From Terrabacter sp. Root181 (GTDB taxonomy: Bacteria > Actinomycetota > Actinomycetes > Actinomycetales > Dermatophilaceae): 64,000 nucleotides of DNA. The notes below the pieces were generated by a model. It worked only from the letters and a program-made list of their open reading frames with translations, was not told the DNA's origin and did no database searches. The position numbers and the translations under genes were made by a program. This document shows positions 16,971-26,581 of this stretch, piece by piece. The stretch spans positions 248,001 to 312,000 of the forward strand of contig NZ_LMHU01000008.1 of the NCBI RefSeq assembly GCF_001428505.1. Reading direction: 5' to 3'. Position 1 is the stretch's first letter. Each line of letters opens with the position of its first letter.

Positions 16971-18034
16971 CAGGAGGCGTCGGCCTTGGCGGCCGCCGCC
17001 GCGACGAGCGGCACGAAGAGCTCGGTCATGTACGGGATCGACAGCGGCGTCGGCGAGCTCATCGTCAGGCCGACCTTCTGGTCCTTCGTCGCGACGAGGG
17101 CCCCGGCCTTGATCGCGGGCACCTGTCCGACGAGCGGGTCCTTCGTCATGACTCCCACCTCGGGGTCCTCCGTGATGTAGGTGAGGAAGACGTCCGCGTC
17201 CAGCGTCGAGGCCTGCTCGGCGCTGACGGTCAGGTAGAACTCCTTGGAGCCCTTGGCCCTCTCCTCGACGAACGGTGCGTTCTTCATGCCGAGCTCGGTG
17301 AGCATCTGCGGACGCAGGTCGCTCGGCGTGTAGAAGCCGATCTGCGACAGGTCGGTCGGGGCGACGTAGCCGTAGATGAAGGTCTTGCCCGCGAGCTGCG
17401 GGTACCTCGCCTTGGCGGCGTCGAGCGTGGCGACGGTCCTCGCCTCTGCGGCGGCAGCCTGCTTCGAGCGCCCGAGTGCCTTGCCGATGGTCTCGAGCGA
17501 GTCCTGCCAGGCCGTCCCGTAGGCGACCTCCGGGTAGGCGACGACGGGAGCCAGCCTGCTCAGCTTGTCGTACTCGTCCTTGGTGATGCCGGAGTTCGTG
17601 GCGAGGATGAGGTCGGGCTGCAGCCTGGCGATCTCCTCGACGGGGTTGCCGTCGGCGTCGTCGAAGCGGGTGGGCTGGGCGCCGCCGAAGGTCGCGAGCT
17701 GCTCGTCGAACCAGTCGGTCGAGAGGTTGGCGTTGCCACCCCAGGTCACCTTCGGGGCCCCCACGGGCGCGACGCCCAGGGCCGCGACGTGGTCGGCGTC
17801 GGACCAGCCCAGCGTCACGACGCGCGTCGGCTCCTTCGTGATGGTGGCCTCCCCGAAGGCGTCCCGGAGGGTGACGGGGTATGCCGCCGGGTCGGCTCCC
17901 GTGGAGGCCGCACCGTCCGCTGGCGTGCCGGTGGGGCTCTGGCCGGCGCTGACACCGGTCGGTCCGGTGGTGCAACCGGTGAGGACGAGGGCCGCGGCGA
18001 CGGCGGCGAGGAGGGCGGTGCGAAGGCGCGACAC
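16970..18034 (-). CDS. Iron-siderophore ABC transporter substrate-binding lipoprotein
   Basis: 354 residues. From the GTG at 18034 the sequence has an Arg-containing start, a hydrophobic stretch and the lipobox LTGC near residue 20, so it should be an anchored lipoprotein outside the membrane. The body is a class III binding protein: RVVTLGWSDADHVAALGVAPVG, EEIARLQPDLILATNSG and the C-terminal IPYMTELFVPL. An in-frame ATG at 18073 is also possible; the GTG gives a normal signal peptide. First gene of the iron operon, behind an IdeR-type palindrome. Confidence 0.92.
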   Translation of the reverse strand: MSRLRTALLAAVAAALVLTGCTTGPTGVSAGQSPTGTPADGAASTGADPAAYPVTLRDAFGEATITKEPTRVVTLGWSDADHVAALGVAPVGAPKVTWGGNANLSTDWFDEQLATFGGAQPTRFDDADGNPVEEIARLQPDLILATNSGITKDEYDKLSRLAPVVAYPEVAYGTAWQDSLETIGKALGRSKQAAAAEARTVATLDAAKARYPQLAGKTFIYGYVAPTDLSQIGFYTPSDLRPQMLTELGMKNAPFVEERAKGSKEFYLTVSAEQASTLDADVFLTYITEDPEVGVMTKDPLVGQVPAIKAGALVATKDQKVGLTMSSPTPLSIPYMTELFVPLVAAAAAKADAS

Positions 18035-18101
18035 GATGACGGGTCTCTCTGTCGGGGACGGGTCCCACGCCACCTCTGTCGGACACTCCCCCGAGACGGC
18101 A

Positions 18102-18135
18102 TTAGGTGAGGCTTACCTTAGTAAGCCTCACCTAA
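18102..18135 (-). promoter_or_regulatory. IdeR/DtxR iron box, long perfect palindrome
   Basis: Two 15-base arms (18102-18116 and 18121-18135) are exact inverted repeats around a CTTA centre. The first 19 bases, TTAGGTGAGGCTTACCTTA, match the IdeR/DtxR consensus at most positions, and the opposite strand gives a second, overlapping box. The site is about 70 bases upstream of the binding-protein start, so iron-loaded IdeR should repress the operon. Confidence 0.9.
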
Positions 18136-18162
18136 CTCGTGTCAAACCCCGGCCCGACATGC

Positions 18163-18194
18163 GTCCGGCCCCGTGCTCGCACACGGGGCCGGAC
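18163..18194. terminator. GC-rich hairpin after the SDR gene
   Basis: 13-bp perfect stem (18163-18175 with 18182-18194) and a 6-base loop, lying between the SDR stop and the iron box. There is no U-run; it could end the acyl-CoA dehydrogenase operon. Confidence 0.55.
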
Positions 18195-18237
18195 GGCATA
18201 CGAGATCCGCGGATCCCGTTGCGGCAGAACGGATCTC

Positions 18238-19014
18238 CTAGAGCGCGCCGCCCAGGGTGACGCCGCCGTCGATGGTCAGGGTCTGGCCGGTGACCCACGA
18301 CGCGTCGCTGCTCAGCAGGAAGCTGACGGCCCCCGCGACGTCCTCGGGCAGGCCGAGACGCTTCATCGGGTACGCGCGGACGACCTTCTCCTCGCGGCCC
18401 TCGTAGAGCGCCTCGGCGAACTTCGTCTTGACGACCGCCGGGGCGACCGCGTTGACGCGCACGTCGGGACCGAGCTCGTAGCCGAGCTCCGTCGTCAGGT
18501 GGATGAGGGCCGCCTTGGACACGCCGTACCAGCCGATGACACCGCTCGCGCCCTGGCCGGCGACGGAGGCGAGGTTGACGACCGACCCGGGGTGGGCCTC
18601 GTCGCCGAGCCCCGCCGCGACCGCCTTCTTGATCCACGAGAAGGCAGCCACGACGTTGACGTCGAGCACCTTGCGCGCGATGTCGAGACCGGTGTCGAGC
18701 ATCGGCCCGTAGACGGGGTTGATGCCCGTGTTGTTGACGAGCAGGTGCAGGCCGCCGAACGTCTCGCGCGCCGCAGCGATGACCTCGTCCTGGTGTGCCT
18801 CGTCGGCAGCGTTGCCCGCGATGCCGACGGCGTGCTCCGGCCCCCCGAGCTGCTCGACGGCCTCCGCCAGCGCCTCGGGCCTGCGAGCCGTGATGACCAC
18901 TTTGGCCCCCTCGGCCACGAGGCGCTCGGCGATGCCGAGCCCGATCCCGCGGCTGGCACCCGTGATGATCGCGACGGCGCCCTCGTGGCGCCCGCCGCGT
19001 GCGTCGGCCGCCAT
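18238..19014 (-). CDS. SDR-family oxidoreductase (FabG-like)
   Basis: 258 residues. Cofactor motif TGASRGIG near residue 17, then NNTGINP (the NNAG site), catalytic LASVAG Ser and WYGVSKAA with the Tyr-Lys pair, and the typical end WVTGQTLTIDGG. It should be an NAD(P)-dependent 3-hydroxyacyl or related alcohol dehydrogenase; pairing with an acyl-CoA dehydrogenase suggests acyl-CoA breakdown. The ATG shares a base with the dehydrogenase stop (TGATG). Confidence 0.88.
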   Translation of the reverse strand: MAADARGGRHEGAVAIITGASRGIGLGIAERLVAEGAKVVITARRPEALAEAVEQLGGPEHAVGIAGNAADEAHQDEVIAAARETFGGLHLLVNNTGINPVYGPMLDTGLDIARKVLDVNVVAAFSWIKKAVAAGLGDEAHPGSVVNLASVAGQGASGVIGWYGVSKAALIHLTTELGYELGPDVRVNAVAPAVVKTKFAEALYEGREEKVVRAYPMKRLGLPEDVAGAVSFLLSSDASWVTGQTLTIDGGVTLGGAL

Positions 19015-20159
19015 CAGAAGCCGAGGTCCCGGCCGATGAGCTCCTTCATGATCTCGTTGGAGCCGGCCCAGATCTTCGTGACGCGGGCGTCGCGCCAGGC
19101 GCGGGCCACGCGGTACTCGTTCATGAAGCCGTAGCCGCCGTGGAGCTGGACGCAGTGGTCGAGCACGTCGTTCTGGACCTGCGAGCTCCACCACTTCGCC
19201 TTGGCGGCGTCGACGGCGGACAGCGTGCCCTGCGCGTGGGCGGCGACGCAGTCGTCGACGTAGGCCTCGGCGACCTCGATCTTCGTCACGAGCTCGGCCA
19301 TGAGGAACTTGTTGTGCTGGAAGGCACCGATGGGCTGACCGAAGGCCTTGCGGTCCTTGGCGTACTGGATCGTCTCCTCGAGGATCGCCTTGGCGTGGGC
19401 GACGTTGGAGACCGCCGCACCGACGCGCTCCTGCGGGAGGCGCTGCATCATCGCGATGAAGCCCATGCCCTCCTCGCCGAGGCGGTTCTCGTCGGGGACG
19501 CGGACGTTCTCGAAGAAGAGCTCGGCCGTGTCGGACTCGTCCATGCCGACCTTGTCGAGCTTGCGACCGTTCTGGAAACCCTCCATGCCACGCTCGACCA
19601 TGAGCAGCGTGATGCCCTTGGCGCCCTTGGACGGGTCGGTGCGGGCCGCCACGATGACGAGGTCGGCCTGGTAGCCGTTGGTGATGAAGGTCTTGGAGCC
19701 GTTGAGGATCCACGTGTCACCGTCACGGACGGCGGTCGTCTTGAGCGCGGCGAGGTCGGAGCCACCGGAGGGCTCGGTCATCGCGATGGCACAGATGAGC
19801 TGGCCACTGGCCATGCCGGGCAGCCAGCGCTGCTTCTGCTCCTCGGTGCCGAGGTCGACGATGTAGGGCGGGCACACGTCGGAGTGGATGCCGAAGCACG
19901 AGCTCGTCGCGGCGTTGAAGCGCGACATCTCCTCGGCGACGACGGCGTTGAAGCGGTAGTCGTCGACGCCGGCGCCGCCGAACTCCTCGGGGATGTCGAG
20001 GCCGAAGAAGCCCTGCTTGCCGGCCTCGAGCCAGATGTCGCGTGGGATCGACTTGCCCTCGATCATCTCGTCGGCGCGGGGCGCGAGCGTGCGGGCGACG
20101 AACTCCCGCGCCGACGCGCGCATCGCCTCGTGGTCCTCGTCATAGATGTTGCGGGGCAT
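19014..20159 (-). CDS. Acyl-CoA dehydrogenase
   Basis: 381 residues. FAD enzyme that introduces a trans-2 double bond in an acyl-CoA. Motifs: ICAIAMTEPSGGSDLA and WILNGSKTFITNG (FAD and substrate contacts), DRKAFGQPIGAFQ, QLHGGYGFMNEY and IWAGSNEIMKELIGRDLG with the catalytic-base region. The ATG at 20159 follows GGAGG by five bases, better than the in-frame ATG at 20171. First gene of a two-gene operon with the SDR gene, divergent from a TetR regulator across a palindromic operator. Confidence 0.93.
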   Translation of the reverse strand: MPRNIYDEDHEAMRASAREFVARTLAPRADEMIEGKSIPRDIWLEAGKQGFFGLDIPEEFGGAGVDDYRFNAVVAEEMSRFNAATSSCFGIHSDVCPPYIVDLGTEEQKQRWLPGMASGQLICAIAMTEPSGGSDLAALKTTAVRDGDTWILNGSKTFITNGYQADLVIVAARTDPSKGAKGITLLMVERGMEGFQNGRKLDKVGMDESDTAELFFENVRVPDENRLGEEGMGFIAMMQRLPQERVGAAVSNVAHAKAILEETIQYAKDRKAFGQPIGAFQHNKFLMAELVTKIEVAEAYVDDCVAAHAQGTLSAVDAAKAKWWSSQVQNDVLDHCVQLHGGYGFMNEYRVARAWRDARVTKIWAGSNEIMKELIGRDLGF

Positions 20160-20211
20160 TGCGTCCTCCATCGGGCGTGCTCACGGGTGCGACGCGCCGG
20201 TACCCGTCGGT

Positions 20212-20231
20212 AACTAAGCGCTTGCTTAGTT
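20212..20231. promoter_or_regulatory. Palindromic operator, probable TetR binding site
   Basis: Arms AACTAAGC and GCTTAGTT are perfect inverted repeats around GCTT. The site lies between the divergent acyl-CoA dehydrogenase and TetR genes, 27 bases before the TetR GTG, so the regulator probably represses both sides. Size and symmetry fit TetR operators. Confidence 0.75.
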
Positions 20232-20257
20232 TCCCTCCCCTGCGGCATGCTGTCAAC

Positions 20258-20884
20258 GTGCCGCAGCCCACCACGACCTCGCCGTCCGCCGGCTCCCGGA
20301 CGTCCGACCCGGACGCCTCGACCGTCGAGCGGCTGCTGCAGGCGGCGGCCCACGCGTTCGCCGACAAGGGCTTCCACGCCACGACGACCCGTGACATCGC
20401 CTCCGGAGCGGGCCTCTCGCCGGCCGGTGTCTACGTCCACTTCGGGTCCAAGGAGGAGCTCCTCTTCGCCCTGAGCCGCAGCGGTCACGAGTCGGCCCTG
20501 CGGCTGATGCGCTCGGCCATCGCCGACGGGCCGACCCCCGCCGAGCAGCTCGTCACCGTCATGGCGCGCTTCACGGAGTGGCACGTCGAGCAGTACCAGG
20601 TGGCCCGCGTCGTGCAGTACGAGCACCACCACCTGACGCCCGAGCACCACGCCGAGGTGCTCGGCCTGCGCAAGGAGATGGACTCCCTCATGCGCGACGT
20701 CCTCGACCGCGGCGTCGCCGACGGCACCTTCTCGGTCGACGACAGCGCCGACACCGCGCTCGCCCTGCTCTCGATCGTCGTCGACGTGGCCCGGTGGTAC
20801 TCCCCGACGATCCGCCGGACCCCCGGGGAGATCGGCTCGACCAACGCCGCCCTCGCCCTGCGCCTCGTCGGAGCCGGGCACTGA
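20258..20884 (+). CDS. TetR-family transcriptional regulator
   Basis: 208 residues. The N-terminal helix-turn-helix is clear: LLQAAAHAFADKGFHATTTRDIA, then GLSPAGVYVHFGSKEELLF (residues about 25-70). The ligand domain is helical, His-rich in the middle (QYEHHHLTPEHHAEV) and resembles fatty-acid regulators of actinobacteria. The ligand is probably an acyl-CoA, judged from the divergent acyl-CoA dehydrogenase-SDR operon. GTG at 20258 is the first start after the operator that keeps the whole domain. Confidence 0.88.
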   Translation: MPQPTTTSPSAGSRTSDPDASTVERLLQAAAHAFADKGFHATTTRDIASGAGLSPAGVYVHFGSKEELLFALSRSGHESALRLMRSAIADGPTPAEQLVTVMARFTEWHVEQYQVARVVQYEHHHLTPEHHAEVLGLRKEMDSLMRDVLDRGVADGTFSVDDSADTALALLSIVVDVARWYSPTIRRTPGEIGSTNAALALRLVGAGH

Positions 20885-20934
20885 CGCCCCCACCGTGCTC
20901 GGACGGGAGCGCGGCGCCCGCGAGCGGACACTCC

Positions 20935-21447
20935 GTGCTCCAGGTGCCGGTGCCCGCCCTCGAGCCGTTCGTGGTGGCCCGTGCGCGGCACTACGACATC
21001 GACTACGTCTCGTCCGACCCGGACTTCGTCCACGCCCACGTCACGGCCCTCGCACCCTTCCTCGACGGGGCGTCGCTCACGGACGCGGTGCTCGACGCCG
21101 TCGCCGAGATCGCTGCCGCCACCAGGCCGTTCGACTTCACGCTCGATGTCGTCGACACGTTCCCCAACGGGATCGTGCACCTCCTCCCCGAGCCGTCCGC
21201 CCCGTTCGCCGCGCTCACGGAGACGCTCTGGGCGGCCTTTCCGCAGTGCCCGCCGTATGCCGGCCGCTTCGGTGACGTCGTCCCGCACCTGACGCTCGAC
21301 GCCGCGTCCGAGGACGTCAGCGAGGAGTCGACCCGCCGGCACGTGGGTCCCTACGTCCCGGCCCGGTGCCGGGCCGAGCGGATCGACCTCGCATGGTACG
21401 AGCCGGGCGCCTGCCGGGTGCTCCGCTCGTGGCAGCTCGGCGGCTGA
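20935..21447 (+). CDS. 2H phosphoesterase superfamily protein (2'-5' RNA ligase-like)
   Basis: 170 residues from the GTG at 20935. Two His-x-Thr motifs are visible, HVT (in HAHVTALAPF, near residue 35) and HLT (in VPHLTLD, near residue 119), as in cyclic phosphodiesterases and RNA ligase-like proteins. The substrate is unknown. It follows the TetR gene by about 50 bases; the start is uncertain because other GTG codons are close. Cytoplasmic, no signal peptide. Confidence 0.7.
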   Translation: MLQVPVPALEPFVVARARHYDIDYVSSDPDFVHAHVTALAPFLDGASLTDAVLDAVAEIAAATRPFDFTLDVVDTFPNGIVHLLPEPSAPFAALTETLWAAFPQCPPYAGRFGDVVPHLTLDAASEDVSEESTRRHVGPYVPARCRAERIDLAWYEPGACRVLRSWQLGG

Positions 21448-21450
21448 CGG

Positions 21451-22182
21451 TCAGCTCGTCGTCGATCCCAGCGCCGAGGTCGGCGTCACGACCGCGACAC
21501 CCTCCTCGGTGACGTCCGACGGCGACGCCTCGACGTGGTCGTCCAGGCCGAGGTCGACGGTCAGGCGGGGCAGGAAGAACTGGACGAGCGGGCCGATGGA
21601 GACGGCATACAGCACGGTGCCGAGCCCGACGGGGCCGCCGAGCAGCCAGCCCACCAACAGCACGACGAGCTCGATGCTCGTGCGGACGAGCCGGATCGAC
21701 AGTCCCGAGCGCCGCGCGAAACCCGTCATGAGGCCGTCACGCGGCCCCGGGCCGAGCTGGCTGCCGATGTAGAGGCCGCCTGCGATGCCGTTGAGCACGA
21801 TGCCGGAGCCGAGCAGCAGCACGCGCGCCCACAACGCCTCGGGAGATCCGATGAGCGCGAGCCCGGCGTCGGCCGCCAGCCCGATGACGACGACGTTGGC
21901 CACGGTGCCGAGTCCGGGCCACTGCCGCAGCGGCACCCAGAGCAGCAACACGAGGGCACCGACGACGATCGTCACCTGACCGAACGTCAACGGCACGTGG
22001 GTGGCGATGCCGGCATGGAAGACGTCCCAGGGGTCGAGACCCAGCGTCGAGCGGATCATCATCGCCATGGAGACGCCGTAGAGCACGAGCCCGCCGAGGA
22101 GCTGGACCAGGCGGCGCGGCAGACGGCCGGCGCGCAGCTGCTGGCGCGGGGTGAGGTTGGCGAGCGCGACATGACGTCTCAT
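21451..22182 (-). CDS. YczE-family integral membrane protein
   Basis: 243 residues with five or six membrane segments. The family pattern is clear: RRLVQLLGGLVLYGVSMAM, LGLDPWDVFHAGIA, FGQVTIVVGALVLL, GGLYIGSQLGPGPRDGL and FGLSIRL-like RSGLSIRLVRTSIE. YczE members are unclassified transporter-like proteins usually paired with a MocR regulator, as here (divergent, 61 bp apart). The cytoplasmic tail of about 35 residues is acidic. The start could also be 22191. Confidence 0.82.
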   Translation of the reverse strand: MRRHVALANLTPRQQLRAGRLPRRLVQLLGGLVLYGVSMAMMIRSTLGLDPWDVFHAGIATHVPLTFGQVTIVVGALVLLLWVPLRQWPGLGTVANVVVIGLAADAGLALIGSPEALWARVLLLGSGIVLNGIAGGLYIGSQLGPGPRDGLMTGFARRSGLSIRLVRTSIELVVLLVGWLLGGPVGLGTVLYAVSIGPLVQFFLPRLTVDLGLDDHVEASPSDVTEEGVAVVTPTSALGSTTS

Positions 22183-22202
22183 GTGCTCCATCCTGGGCGG
22201 TG

Positions 22203-22243
22203 GTGGACTGCCTTTTAAGGGCCAATCGTGGGACAGTGGACCG
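22203..22243 (+). promoter_or_regulatory. Direct-repeat region upstream of the MocR gene
   Basis: GTGGACTG (22203-22210) is repeated as GTGGACCG (22236-22243), 33 bases apart, the second copy abutting the start codon. MocR-type regulators such as YczR are known to bind direct repeats in the shared promoter; assignment to this regulator is inferred. Confidence 0.4.
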
Positions 22244-23689
22244 ATGCGCACCATCTCGGCTCGCTCACTGGCCCTGCTTATCGGGTCCGATCCGCTCCCC
22301 CGACCCGCCTACCGGGGCCTTGCCGACGGCATCCGCCGCCTCGTCTCGGACGGGCGGCTGCTCGTGGGCACCCGACTGCCGAGCGAGCGCGCCCTCACCA
22401 CCGAGCTCGGCCTGAGCCGGACCACCGTGGGGACCGCCCTCGACGCCCTGCGCGACGAGGGGTTCGTGGCGACCCGCCGCGGCTCGGGCAGCGTCGTCTG
22501 CCTTCCGACCGGGCCGTCCGGGCTGGCCCTGTCCCAGGCCGGCCTCATCCCCACCGACGTCCCACCCGACGTCATCGACCTCACGTATGCCGCCCTGCCG
22601 GCCGCGGCCGGGGTCACCGCGGCCTACGAGCGGGCCGTCGTCGAGCTCCCGCGCTTCCTCGCGACCGCCGGCTACGACCCGCGCGGGCTCCCCGAGACCA
22701 GGGCCGCCGTCGCCGCCTGGTTCGAAGCGCGAGGCCTGTCGACCTCACCGGAACAGGTCGTCATCACCTCGGGCGCGCACGGCGGCCTGTCGGCCGTCCT
22801 GCGCTCACAGCTCGAGATCGGCGACCGTGTCCTCGTCGAGAGCCCCACCTACCCGAACGCCATCGTGGGAGTGCGGCGTTCGGCGTACCGCGCGGTGGCC
22901 GCCCAGCTGACGGCCTCGGGGTGGGACGTCGACGCGATCGAGGTCGGCCTGCGTCAGAGCGGCGCCCGGGCGGCATACCTCATCCCCGACCACCAGAACC
23001 CGACCGGGCTCGTCATGGACACCGCGACCCGACACGCCCTGGGTGCGGTGCTGTCGCGTGCGAACGTCGTCCCCGTCGTCGACGAGACGTTCGTCGAGCT
23101 CGGCCTCGACGAGAACGCGGGAGTGCGGCGGCCGGCGCCGTTCGCCGCCTCGTCCCGGCAGACCCACACCCTCGGCAGCGCCGGCAAGACGTGGTGGGGC
23201 GGACTGCGGGTCGGCTGGGTGCGGGCTCCCGAGGGTGGAGCCGAGGCCGTCATCGAGGCCCGGCACAGCCTCGACCTCGGCACGGCGATCCTCGAGCAGC
23301 TCGTCGTCACCGACCTGCTCCACCAGGGAGAGGCGCTCCTGGGCGAGCGACGTCGGGAGGCGCGGTCCCGACGCGACGCCCTCGTCGCAGCCCTTCGGCG
23401 GCACGTGCCCGACTGGAGGTTCGAGGTGCCGACCGGCGGGCTCAACCTCTGGTGCGAGCTGCCCGAGGCCCGCGGCGACGAGCTCGCCCGCGTCGCCGAG
23501 ACGGCCGGGGTGCGGCTGGCCCGGGGTGGTCAGTTCGGGGTCGAGGGCGGCTTCGCCCGCTGGGTCCGGGTCCCCTTCTGCGTCGCGCCCGACGAGGCCG
23601 ACGAGGTCGGCCGCCGCCTCGCGAGCGCGTGGCAGCTCGCACTCGGCGAACGTCCGACGACCCGCGAGGTCACCCCGCTCATCGCCTGA
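22244..23689 (+). CDS. MocR-family transcriptional regulator (GntR HTH fused to aminotransferase fold)
   Basis: 481 residues. The N-terminal winged helix contains LPSERALTTELGLSRTTVGTALDALRDEGF split over residues 45-80. The C-terminal 370 residues have the fold type I aminotransferase pattern: ITSGAHGGLSAVL, ESPTYPNAI, LIPDHQNPTG, VVDETFVELGLD and TLGSAGKTWWGGLRVGW with the PLP Lys. These proteins use PLP as effector and do not normally act as enzymes. It is divergent from the yczE-like gene and probably controls it and itself (YczR type). Confidence 0.9.
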   Translation: MRTISARSLALLIGSDPLPRPAYRGLADGIRRLVSDGRLLVGTRLPSERALTTELGLSRTTVGTALDALRDEGFVATRRGSGSVVCLPTGPSGLALSQAGLIPTDVPPDVIDLTYAALPAAAGVTAAYERAVVELPRFLATAGYDPRGLPETRAAVAAWFEARGLSTSPEQVVITSGAHGGLSAVLRSQLEIGDRVLVESPTYPNAIVGVRRSAYRAVAAQLTASGWDVDAIEVGLRQSGARAAYLIPDHQNPTGLVMDTATRHALGAVLSRANVVPVVDETFVELGLDENAGVRRPAPFAASSRQTHTLGSAGKTWWGGLRVGWVRAPEGGAEAVIEARHSLDLGTAILEQLVVTDLLHQGEALLGERRREARSRRDALVAALRRHVPDWRFEVPTGGLNLWCELPEARGDELARVAETAGVRLARGGQFGVEGGFARWVRVPFCVAPDEADEVGRRLASAWQLALGERPTTREVTPLIA

Positions 23690-23724
23690 CGGGTCAAAGG
23701 CCACGGGCCTGCGAGACTGGGCGC

Positions 23725-24768
23725 GTGGACAACACGGGAGCCGGGCGCATCACCTCCTGCCGGTGGGAGCACGGCAAGGTCGTCGACGAGGGCTTCCCCC
23801 TCGAGGACGTGTCCGAGCTCCTGGGACGCGAGGGCTCTCTGATCTGGGTCGACCTCTGCGAGCCGGACCATGCCGGTCTCCGCGCCCTGGCTCAGGAGCT
23901 GGGGCTCGACCCGCACGCCGTCGAGGACGCGGTCTCCGCCGGTGAGCGACCCAAGGCGACCCGGCACGCCAAGCACACCTTCCTCACCGTCTACGCGACC
24001 CGGCTGGAGGGCGGCGGCGACACGGCAGGAGCCGTCGAGGACCTCGACGCCCCGGGACGCGAGTCCCGCCTGCGCACGACCCGGATCTCGGCCTTCGTCC
24101 TCCCCGGCGGCATCATCACCGTCCGTGGACGTGACGACTACGACATGCAGCAGGTCCTCGACCGGTGGAACGACGACCCCCAGCTGCTCCAGCTCGGCGT
24201 GGGGGCGCTCGTGCACGGGCTGCTCGACACCGTGGTCGACGGGCACTTCGAGGCGATTCAGCAGCTCGACGACGCCATCGAGCAGCTCGAGGACCTCCTC
24301 TTCGACGAGCGGGGCCGAATGCACGCCGTGCAGGTGCGCACCTACCGGCTGCGCAAGGAGCTCGTCGAGCTGCGACGGGTCGTGCTCCCGATGCGGGACG
24401 TCGTCAACGCCGTGCTCCGGCACCGCGGCGAGCTCGACCAGCGGCACACCGAGCTCGACGGCTTCTACGACGACCTCTACGACCACGTCCTGCGCGCCGC
24501 CGAGTGGACGGAGTCCCTGCGAGACATGGTGACGACGATCTTCGAGACCAACCTCTCGCTGCAGGACGCCCGGCTCAACACCGTGATGAAGAAGCTCACC
24601 GGATGGGCCGCGATCATCGCCGTCCCGACGGCGGTCACCGGGTGGTTCGGCCAGAACGTGCCCTACCCCGGCTTCGGGCGTCCGTGGGGCGTGCTGTTCA
24701 GCGCGGCCGTCATCGCCGGCGTGGCGGTCACCCTCTACGGCGTCTTCCGGCGCAAGAACTGGATCTGA
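23725..24768 (+). CDS. corA: CorA-family divalent cation transporter
   Basis: 347 residues. The N-terminal alpha/beta domain (SLIWVDLCEPDHAGLRAL) is followed by the long coiled stalk (RTYRLRKELVELRRVVLPMRD split at residues 205-230) and two C-terminal membrane segments. The normal pore signature Gly-Met-Asn is replaced by Gly-Gln-Asn (WFGQNVPYPGF), so Mg2+ selectivity is less certain; related variants occur in actinobacterial CorA-like proteins. It should form a pentamer. GTG start, 6 bases after a weak GAGACT box. Convergent with ettA across a strong hairpin. Confidence 0.88.
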   Translation: MDNTGAGRITSCRWEHGKVVDEGFPLEDVSELLGREGSLIWVDLCEPDHAGLRALAQELGLDPHAVEDAVSAGERPKATRHAKHTFLTVYATRLEGGGDTAGAVEDLDAPGRESRLRTTRISAFVLPGGIITVRGRDDYDMQQVLDRWNDDPQLLQLGVGALVHGLLDTVVDGHFEAIQQLDDAIEQLEDLLFDERGRMHAVQVRTYRLRKELVELRRVVLPMRDVVNAVLRHRGELDQRHTELDGFYDDLYDHVLRAAEWTESLRDMVTTIFETNLSLQDARLNTVMKKLTGWAAIIAVPTAVTGWFGQNVPYPGFGRPWGVLFSAAVIAGVAVTLYGVFRRKNWI

Positions 24769-24772
24769 CGAA

Positions 24773-24805
24773 GGAGGACCGGGATGCCGTGCATCCCGGT
24801 CCTCC
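24773..24805. terminator. Perfect 15-bp hairpin between convergent corA and ettA
   Basis: Stem 24773-24787 with 24791-24805, three-base loop. It starts five bases after the corA stop and lacks a U-run. Its position between converging genes suggests a two-way terminator. Confidence 0.7.
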
Positions 24806-24829
24806 CGTCGGCGCTGGCCTCAGGACGGG

Positions 24830-26512
<1,683 letters not shown>

Positions 26513-26519
26513 GCGCAGA

Positions 26520-26525
26520 AGGCTA
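26520..26525 (-). promoter_or_regulatory. -10 box TAGCCT of a leaderless promoter (ettA)
   Basis: Read on the minus strand, TAGCCT ends 7 bases before the ATG at 26512. It fixes the ettA start. Confidence 0.5.
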
Positions 26526-26532
26526 TCTGTCA

Positions 26533-26566
26533 GCGAGCGCGGCACCGAATCGGTGTCCGCGCTCGC
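26533..26566 (-). terminator. Hairpin after ssb
   Basis: 10-bp stem (26533-26542 with 26557-26566) whose loop itself can pair (CACCGA with TCGGTG). It lies between the ssb stop and the ettA promoter. No U-run. Confidence 0.5.
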
Positions 26567-26581
26567 GGACCGCCGGTCCTT

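Noticed and set aside
20578-21447. 289-residue gene including the 2H protein
   Set aside because: Its first 119 codons lie in another frame of the TetR gene; the real gene starts at about 20935.
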